Shown piece by piece: positions 8,811-13,760 of a stretch of DNA of 16,193 bases (position 1 is its first letter; each line of letters begins with the position of its first letter). The notes under the pieces are model-generated. The model saw only the letters and a program-made list of their open reading frames with translations. It was not told where the DNA came from and did no database searches. This stretch comes from Candidatus Solibacter sp. (GTDB taxonomy: Bacteria; Acidobacteriota; Terriglobia; Bryobacterales; Bryobacteraceae). The DNA is taken from assembly GCA_026394025.1 (NCBI GenBank), contig JAPKZC010000501.1, positions 1 to 16,193 on the forward strand. The letters run 5' to 3'. The translations under genes and the position numbers were made by a program.

Positions 8811-8884
8811 GCCTTCGCGAGGAACTGAGCCAGTGCGGGCGGCGCGACGGCAAGCGCCAGGAGAAAGGGCAATCGGCTGGACAT
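8756..8884 (-). pseudogene. Out-of-frame signal-peptide start of the GH31 gene
   Basis: From ATG at 8884 the minus strand encodes MSSRLPFLLALAVAPPALAQ, a classic Sec signal peptide. It then runs through unrelated residues (FLAKAWRCPSA) to a stop at 8756-8758, overlapping the GH31 ORF in another frame. Adding one base near 8816-8822 would join ALAQF directly to REGMAMSVRRDGE and give a normal exported GH31. No strong Shine-Dalgarno is visible before 8884. An SD-like GAAGG (8812-8816) stands seven bases before the third GH31 codon, ATG 8804, so a cytoplasmic form could be initiated internally. Confidence 0.7.
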
Positions 8885-8925
8885 ACAGTGCCAGGGTACG
8901 GCCGGCGCCGGGTGGCCCGATAGAA

Positions 8926-8982
8926 GAATCCTCTCAAAGTTTCTGTGAAAAGGCGCAGAATGAGAGTTTTCTCGGAGGATTC
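8926..8982. promoter_or_regulatory. Perfect 8-bp inverted repeat in the GH31/operon divergent region
   Basis: GAATCCTC (8926-8933) and GAGGATTC (8975-8982) are exact inverted copies separated by 41 bases, with a second pair inside (CTCTCA 8931-8936, TGAGAG 8961-8966). They lie in the region between the GH31 leader and the epimerase start. Each arm therefore points GAGGATTC toward one of the divergent genes. The right arm is also the front of the motif shared with the GH28-like upstream region. An operator pair is plausible but unproven. Confidence 0.4.
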
Positions 8983-8999
8983 GGCGCAATCGTCATAGA
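8975..8999 (+). promoter_or_regulatory. Second copy of the shared upstream motif, before the epimerase operon
   Basis: GAGGATTCGGCGCAATC at 8975-8991, followed by ATA at 8995-8997, repeats the sequence at 1722-1744 with two mismatches in the first 17 bases. It lies 68 bp (from CGGCGC) before the start of the first operon gene. The similar distance and the conserved trailing ATA favour a functional promoter or regulator site over chance. Confidence 0.35.
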
Positions 9000-9049
9000 A
9001 AACCGGCGCGCGTCCATCCGAAGATGGAGTTTGATTCCATGGGGTGCAC

Positions 9050-10075
9050 ATGAGAGTTCTGATTATCGGCGGAACGGGGAACATCAGCACGGCGATCAGC
9101 CGGGAATTGATGGCGCGGGGCGTTGACCTGACGCACTTCAACCGGGGAGAGCGCAAGCCGGAATGGAGCGCTGACGTGCGGACGATCTTGGGAGATCGCA
9201 CGCAGCGGGCCGCGTTTCAGGCGGCTCTGGCGGACGAAGCGCCATGGGACTGCGTCATCGACATGGTGTGTTACGAGCCGGCGGACGCGGCGGGCGACGT
9301 GGAGGTCTTCCGGGGGCGCGCGGCCCAATTCATCTTTTGCAGTACGGTGGACGTTTACTCGAAAACGCCGCGGACGTACCCGGTGAGCGAAGAGAACGGC
9401 GAACTGTGCGCGCTGGCGAGCTTTCCCTACGGCTACAAAAAGGTAGAGTGCGAGAAGATCCTGTGGGAGGCCCATCGCCGCGGGGACTTCCCGTTGACGG
9501 TGATCCGGCCGGCTTATACGTATAACGACACGTGGAGTCCGGGGATCCACAGCTTCGGCGGGCAGAAGTATCACCTGGACCGTCTGCGCAAGGGCAAGCC
9601 GTTTATACTGCACGGCGACGGTACCACGGTGTCGGTGGCGACGCACCGCGACGACGCGGCGGGCGCGTTCGTTGGCGCAATCGGCAATACCCGGACCTAC
9701 GGGCAGGCCTACAACGTGACCGGCGATGAGTGGATGGCGCAGAACCACATCTGGCGGACCATCGCGCGCCTGATGGGCGCCCCGGAGCCGGACTTCGTAT
9801 ACATCCCCACGGACCTGTTGAGCAGGCTGGCTCCGAAAGAATCGGAGTGGTGCATGGAGAACTTCCGGCACAACATCATCTACGACAATTCGAAGGCCAA
9901 GCGCGAGTTGGGTTTCCGGTACACAGTGAAGTACGAAGAGGGTGCGCGGCGGTGCGTCGAGTGGCTGACCAGCCACAACGCGATCGACGATTGCGCGGGA
10001 TATCCCTTCTACGACCGCCTGGTGGAAACCTGGAAGAAACACACGGCGGCCATGGCGGCGGAGTTCCAAATATGA
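9050..10075 (+). CDS. NAD(P)-dependent epimerase/dehydratase-like SDR protein
   Basis: A 341-residue protein starting at ATG 9050, with GGGG at 9041-9044 as ribosome site; a GTG at 9044 would add two residues. MRVLIIGGTGNIS at the extreme N-terminus is the nucleotide-binding glycine motif of extended SDRs, and HFNRGE follows the second strand. FIFCSTVDVYS supplies the active-site Ser/Thr strand and FPYGYKKVECEK gives a YxxxK-type catalytic pair. VIRPAYTYN and a substrate-binding C-terminal half complete the fold. The style resembles the atypical SDR group containing CSP41-like proteins as well as sugar-nucleotide epimerases, so the reaction cannot be named. It has no signal peptide and is cytoplasmic. 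It leads a five-gene operon and overlaps the transporter by 4 bp (ATGA), suggesting it acts on a sugar the transporter brings in. Confidence 0.85.
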   Translation: MRVLIIGGTGNISTAISRELMARGVDLTHFNRGERKPEWSADVRTILGDRTQRAAFQAALADEAPWDCVIDMVCYEPADAAGDVEVFRGRAAQFIFCSTVDVYSKTPRTYPVSEENGELCALASFPYGYKKVECEKILWEAHRRGDFPLTVIRPAYTYNDTWSPGIHSFGGQKYHLDRLRKGKPFILHGDGTTVSVATHRDDAAGAFVGAIGNTRTYGQAYNVTGDEWMAQNHIWRTIARLMGAPEPDFVYIPTDLLSRLAPKESEWCMENFRHNIIYDNSKAKRELGFRYTVKYEEGARRCVEWLTSHNAIDDCAGYPFYDRLVETWKKHTAAMAAEFQI

Positions 10076-11265
10076 AGTCGCCGCCGATGTTGTACATGAT
10101 CTACTTCATCTACTTCTTCTGCGGCATGACGCTGTGCTTCGAGGGTGTCTTCCTGCCGGAGATCAAGGAGTATTTCAAGCTGAACTACCAGGAGCAGATG
10201 TACACGATGTTCGCCAAGAACATCCCATTCGTGCTGGCGGTGGGAATCGGCTATCTGCTACGGTACATCGGCTACAAGAGGTGCCTGACGATTGCGACGG
10301 CGCTATTTTCGGCGGGGACTCTGCTGCTGATTCCGGGGCTGCGAGGGGGGCAGTACGGGGTGATGCTGCTGGGGTTCCTGACCATAGGCATCGGTTTCAA
10401 TTTCCAATTGGTGGCGGGGAATCCGCTGCTCTCGGCGCTGGGCCCGGCCAGGGATGCTTCGAGCCGTTTGAATCTGGGGAATGCGCTGGGGGCGTTCGCG
10501 CAGATCATCGCGCCGGCCACAATTTCGTTCATAATTCCGGCGGCGGTGGTGACCGTAGCCGGCAAGCTACCTTACATCGAAGGACTGTTCCTGGTGCTGG
10601 CCGTGGTGCTGGCCGGCGTTGCGTTGGCGACGCTGGCGATGAAGAACGTGGACATTTCAGAGAGCTTCCAGGCGACGAATACGGCGCCGGTAACGGGCAG
10701 CCTTTGGTCCCATCCGAGGGCGGTGCTGGGCTTCGTGGCGATCTTACTGATCCTGGGGACGGAGGCGGGGCTGTTCGGGTTCTACCGCAACTACCTGGAG
10801 GATCCGGAAATCGCGGGGTTTACCGCGCCGCAATCGCAACGCATGTTTACGGTGTACTTCGCGGTCTTCGCTCTGGGGCGGATGGTGGCATCGTGGGTCC
10901 AGAAGAAGATCAGTCCTGCGACGCATCTGGTATATCACCTGCTGGGCGCGATGGCGTGCCTGGCGGTGGCGGTGTTGGCCAAGGGAATGCCGGCAGCCGT
11001 TGCGGTGACGGCCATCGGATTTTTCGTGTCCATCATGTTCCCGACGCTATACGCCATCGCGATCGAGAACATGGGCGATTTGACGGGGCAGGTATCGGGA
11101 TTGCTCACTATGGGATTCGTGGGGTGCGCGGTGCTTCCCGTGTTGCAGGGGAAACTGGCGGACACGGTCGGCTTGCAGCCTGCGTACGCCATGGGATTTG
11201 TGGCGTACGTTTTCGCGGTGTTCTACACAATGCGGTATCGCACGAAGAACGCGGCTCACTCATGA
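10072..11265 (+). CDS. FHS-family (fucose permease-like) MFS sugar transporter
   Basis: A 397-residue inner-membrane protein with about twelve hydrophobic segments. ATG 10072 overlaps the previous stop, with GGAG at 10060-10063. GNPLLSALGP (116-125) followed by SRLNLGNALGAFAQIIAP (131-148) corresponds to the ANPF..LGP...RLNL..... signature of the fucose/glucose-galactose:H+ symporters. The opening segment FFCGMTLCFEGVFLPEIKEYF corresponds to the first helix of that family. The two acidic residues known to matter in E. coli FucP are not clearly kept: the FucP Asp46 region reads FEGVFLP, and the Glu135 region reads NFQLVAGNP, with Gln or Leu in place of Glu. Substrate and coupling may therefore differ. 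It sits between an SDR and a cytoplasmic hydrolase, implying uptake of a sugar or small glycoside for intracellular processing. Confidence 0.85.
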   Translation: MKSPPMLYMIYFIYFFCGMTLCFEGVFLPEIKEYFKLNYQEQMYTMFAKNIPFVLAVGIGYLLRYIGYKRCLTIATALFSAGTLLLIPGLRGGQYGVMLLGFLTIGIGFNFQLVAGNPLLSALGPARDASSRLNLGNALGAFAQIIAPATISFIIPAAVVTVAGKLPYIEGLFLVLAVVLAGVALATLAMKNVDISESFQATNTAPVTGSLWSHPRAVLGFVAILLILGTEAGLFGFYRNYLEDPEIAGFTAPQSQRMFTVYFAVFALGRMVASWVQKKISPATHLVYHLLGAMACLAVAVLAKGMPAAVAVTAIGFFVSIMFPTLYAIAIENMGDLTGQVSGLLTMGFVGCAVLPVLQGKLADTVGLQPAYAMGFVAYVFAVFYTMRYRTKNAAHS

Positions 11266-12806
11266 CATCGCGATGGGGCCGTTTCGAAATAGAACTGTGC
11301 GCCTCAACCGAGCATGACGATCCGGTGTCCGGTGTGCGTGTGCAAGCGGAGTTTGTTCACGAATCCGGCGAGCGGCGGACTGCGCAAGGGTTCTGGGATG
11401 GTGGGCGCGACTGGCTGGTGCGTTTTTCGCCGGATCTTGCGGGGAAGTGGACGTGGCAATCGCACTGCGCGGAGGACGAAGGGCTCGACGGCGGGAGCGG
11501 CGAATTCGATTGTGTTGCGGGAGCGGGCGGGAATCCGCTCCATGCGCACGGGGCGATTCGCGTGGCGGAAAGCGGAAGCTACTTCGAGCACGCCGATGGC
11601 ACACCATTCTTCTGGCTGGGCGATACCGCTTGGAATGGTCCGCTGAAGAGCACGGCGGAAGAGTGGGAAACCTACCTGGAAGACCGGGCGGCGAAGGGGT
11701 TCAACGTCGTTCAGTTCGTGGCGACGCAGTGGCTGGCCGCGGCGGGCGACGCGGCGGGGCGGCGCGCGTACAACGGGACGGCCCCCCTGCACATCGATCC
11801 GGTATTCTTCCGGCGGTTGGACCGCCGGGTGGACGCGATCAACCAGCACGGTATGATCGCCGCGCCGGTGCTGGCGTGGGCGGCCGGTTGGAACAAGGGC
11901 GCACTCGATCTGAATCCGGGGGCGAGTTTGCCGGATGCGCAGATCGTGGCTCTGGCGCGATACATCGTGGCGCGATACGGCGCGCATCATGCGGTGTGGA
12001 TACTGGCGGGCGATGCGGACTACCTGGGAGCGAAGGCGGAACGTTGGCGGAAGATCGGGCGTGCGGTATTTGAGGATGGTTCGCGCCTGGCGACGATGCA
12101 TCCGGGCGGGCGCGTCTGGGTGGCGGAGGAGTTTAGCGGGGAGCCATGGTTTCGATTCAACGGATACCAGAGCGGTCACTGGCGCGAGGATTCAGAGCGC
12201 TGGATCACCCATGGACCGCCCGCGAAGGGGTGGCAGGCGGTGCGCCGTCTACCGCACGTGAACCTGGAATTCTGCTATGAGGCGCATGAGGACTTCATTC
12301 ACCATCGCCGGTTTGACATGCACGACATCCGGCGACGCGCGTGGTGGAGCGTGCTGGCCGCGCCGCCGGCCGGGTTGAGCTACGGGTGCCATGGAATCTG
12401 GAGCTGGGAAGCGGAGCCCGCGCATCCGATGAACCATCCCAATACCGGGGTCGCGCCGGTGTGGCGCGATGCATTGGATCTGCCAGGCAGCAAGTGCATG
12501 CAGCACCTGCGCGAGATTCTGGCGCGGGTGGAGTGGTGGCGCCTGGCGCCGTGCGAGGAGCTGGTAAGCGCGGATGCTGCGCGGGGGCACATCGCGGCGG
12601 CGAAGTCGGCGAACGGCGACGTGGCGGTGGTGTACCTGGCGGAGGGCGGGGCGGTTCGGTTGCATCAGGCGGAAGGGCTCGCGGCGCGGTGCTTCGATCC
12701 GGCGACAGGTCGCGAGTGCGCGGTACTCATGGATGGCGATCGATTCGATAGCGGGGGACCGGGCGACCGGGTGCTGGTGCTCACGAAGGAGACTACTCAT
12801 GGATAA
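11262..12806 (+). CDS. DUF5060/DUF4038 apiosidase-like glycoside hydrolase, no signal peptide
   Basis: A 514-residue protein from ATG 11262, overlapping the transporter stop by 4 bp with no strong ribosome site, so translation is probably coupled. Residues about 3-85 match the DUF5060 beta-sandwich (RFEIEL, GFWDGGRDWLVRFSPDLAGKW). From about 105 a DUF4038-type TIM barrel starts: YFEHADGTPFFWLGDTAWNG, then AKGFNVVQFVATQW. Likely catalytic residues are D251 in WILAGDADY, where many relatives have G-E or G-D, and E336 or E340 in NLEFCYEAHED, matching the DxExxYE strand. WWSVLAAPPAGLSYGCHGIWSW follows, and a small C-terminal beta domain starts near 445. Characterised relatives include GH140 apiosidase acting on rhamnogalacturonan II, but many DUF4038 proteins have other or unknown substrates. 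Most relatives are exported; this one has no signal and should act on imported material. Confidence 0.85.
   Translation: MTSRWGRFEIELCASTEHDDPVSGVRVQAEFVHESGERRTAQGFWDGGRDWLVRFSPDLAGKWTWQSHCAEDEGLDGGSGEFDCVAGAGGNPLHAHGAIRVAESGSYFEHADGTPFFWLGDTAWNGPLKSTAEEWETYLEDRAAKGFNVVQFVATQWLAAAGDAAGRRAYNGTAPLHIDPVFFRRLDRRVDAINQHGMIAAPVLAWAAGWNKGALDLNPGASLPDAQIVALARYIVARYGAHHAVWILAGDADYLGAKAERWRKIGRAVFEDGSRLATMHPGGRVWVAEEFSGEPWFRFNGYQSGHWREDSERWITHGPPAKGWQAVRRLPHVNLEFCYEAHEDFIHHRRFDMHDIRRRAWWSVLAAPPAGLSYGCHGIWSWEAEPAHPMNHPNTGVAPVWRDALDLPGSKCMQHLREILARVEWWRLAPCEELVSADAARGHIAAAKSANGDVAVVYLAEGGAVRLHQAEGLAARCFDPATGRECAVLMDGDRFDSGGPGDRVLVLTKETTHG
12786..12801 (+). promoter_or_regulatory. Strong ribosome binding site for the propeller gene
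   Basis: AAGGAG at 12786-12791, seven bases before ATG 12799, lies inside the end of the DUF4038 gene. It sets the propeller start so that the two genes overlap by 8 bp. Confidence 0.7.
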
Positions 12807-13692
12807 CGAGTCGTTGGCGGGACATGAACTGCTGGTGATCTCCACGCGGACGGGCGAGACTGAGGTGTTCTCCGTGAATCCGGGGACCGGCGATGCTCGC
12901 AACCTCTCGCGGCACCCGGGGTCGAACGAGCGATACGCGGCGTGGTCACCGGACGGATCGATGGCCTCGTTCACGTCGGACCGCGACGGGGCTTACAACC
13001 TCTACTTGATGAATGCGGATGGCGGGAATGTGCGGCAATTGACGCGGGAACCGGCGCCGATGATCGCGGGAATGCAGAGCTGGACGGCGGACGGCAGGTG
13101 GATCTACTTCGGGCTGTTCGGCGGGCCGGACCCGCTGATGTGCCGGATCGCGTCCGATGGCGGCAGCGTGGAAATAGTGGGCCAAGGTATCGATCCAGCG
13201 ATCTCGCCCGACGGCACGATGCTGGCATTCGCGCGCGCGTTGCCCGGCGGCCATTGCCTGTTCCGTATGGATGCGGATGGCGGAAACGTGCGGCAATTGA
13301 CTACGCGGGAGAATCGCTTCGCGGGCGTGCACTGCACCTGGATGCCGGACGGTAGCGGCATTCTCTACTCGGACCTGTGCGGCGAGTCTCTGGAATTGTT
13401 CCGCTGCAATCCGGAGGGCGGGAGTGTTACGCAACTGACAGCTTTCGGAAATGGCACCGCCAGCACGTCGGCGGCGGTGTCGGCGGACATGCGGTGGATC
13501 TCGTTGCGAGTTTCCGGAGAGATCTTCTGGCGGGATGCGGCGGCGAGCGAGCGGGCGTATCGGGAGAAGCGCGCGGACCTGCGGCCCGTGTGGGTGATGG
13601 GCATCAATGGAGAGAATCCGCGGCTGGTGGAGACGCTGCGCTTCCAGGTCAGTATCGATGGCAGCCGCGCATGCTGGAGGCCGTCATGCTGA
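12799..13692 (+). CDS. TolB-like (PD40/WD40-type) beta-propeller protein, no signal peptide
   Basis: A 297-residue protein composed of about six propeller blades. Typical units are WSPDGSMASFTSDRDG, then NLYLMNADGGNVRQLT (67-82), repeated as CLFRMDADGGNVRQLT (153-168), with further ISPDGTMLAF and WMPDGSGILY blades. These are the PD40 signatures of TolB and related proteins. Unlike TolB it has no signal peptide and no TolB N-terminal domain, so it should be cytoplasmic. Cytoplasmic oligogalacturonate lyases (PL22) are also propellers of similar repeat style, which would fit a pectin theme. The His set needed for PL22 metal binding is not obvious here, so I do not call it that. Overlaps of 8 bp upstream and 7 bp downstream place it firmly in the operon. 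Confidence 0.8.
   Translation: MDNESLAGHELLVISTRTGETEVFSVNPGTGDARNLSRHPGSNERYAAWSPDGSMASFTSDRDGAYNLYLMNADGGNVRQLTREPAPMIAGMQSWTADGRWIYFGLFGGPDPLMCRIASDGGSVEIVGQGIDPAISPDGTMLAFARALPGGHCLFRMDADGGNVRQLTTRENRFAGVHCTWMPDGSGILYSDLCGESLELFRCNPEGGSVTQLTAFGNGTASTSAAVSADMRWISLRVSGEIFWRDAAASERAYREKRADLRPVWVMGINGENPRLVETLRFQVSIDGSRACWRPSC
13009..13301 (+). repeat. Pair of 35-bp near-identical repeats within the propeller gene
   Basis: Bases 13009-13043 and 13267-13301 match at 32 of 35 positions and both encode M-(N/D)-ADGGNVRQLT. They are 258 bp (86 codons) apart, equal to two blades of about 43 residues, which suggests a fairly recent blade-pair duplication or gene conversion. Confidence 0.75.
13676..13688 (+). 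promoter_or_regulatory. Strong ribosome binding site before the Tat-like leader
   Basis: GGAGG at 13676-13680, five bases before ATG 13686, marks this ATG as the intended start of the last gene. The encoded leader nevertheless ends in a stop at 13758-13760. Confidence 0.7.
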
Positions 13693-13760
13693 CACGTCGG
13701 GAGTTGTGCGGGATGTTGACAGCCGTGCCGCTGGCGAGCGGCGCATTCACCTGGCGGTGA
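13686..13760 (+). pseudogene. Out-of-frame Tat-like signal leader of the last gene (24 codons)
   Basis: MLTRRELCGMLTAVPLASGAFTWR has a twin-arginine start (TRREL), a hydrophobic stretch and a small-residue end, as in Tat signal peptides common on secreted acidobacterial glycosidases. Its stop TGA (13758-13760) overlaps a GTG (13757-13759) that opens the frame of the large NPCBM protein. One missing base near 13756 would fuse AFTWR to VSDALIRLE and make a normal exported protein. Reinitiation at the GTGA overlap is the alternative. It overlaps the propeller gene by 7 bp. Confidence 0.65.

Noticed and set aside
9674..9682. Third GGCGCAATC copy
   Set aside because: It lies within the epimerase coding sequence, lacks the GAGG front and is explained by codons.
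12799..13692. Oligogalacturonate lyase (PL22)
   Set aside because: It is a propeller of suitable location, but the expected cluster of metal-binding histidines is not visible.
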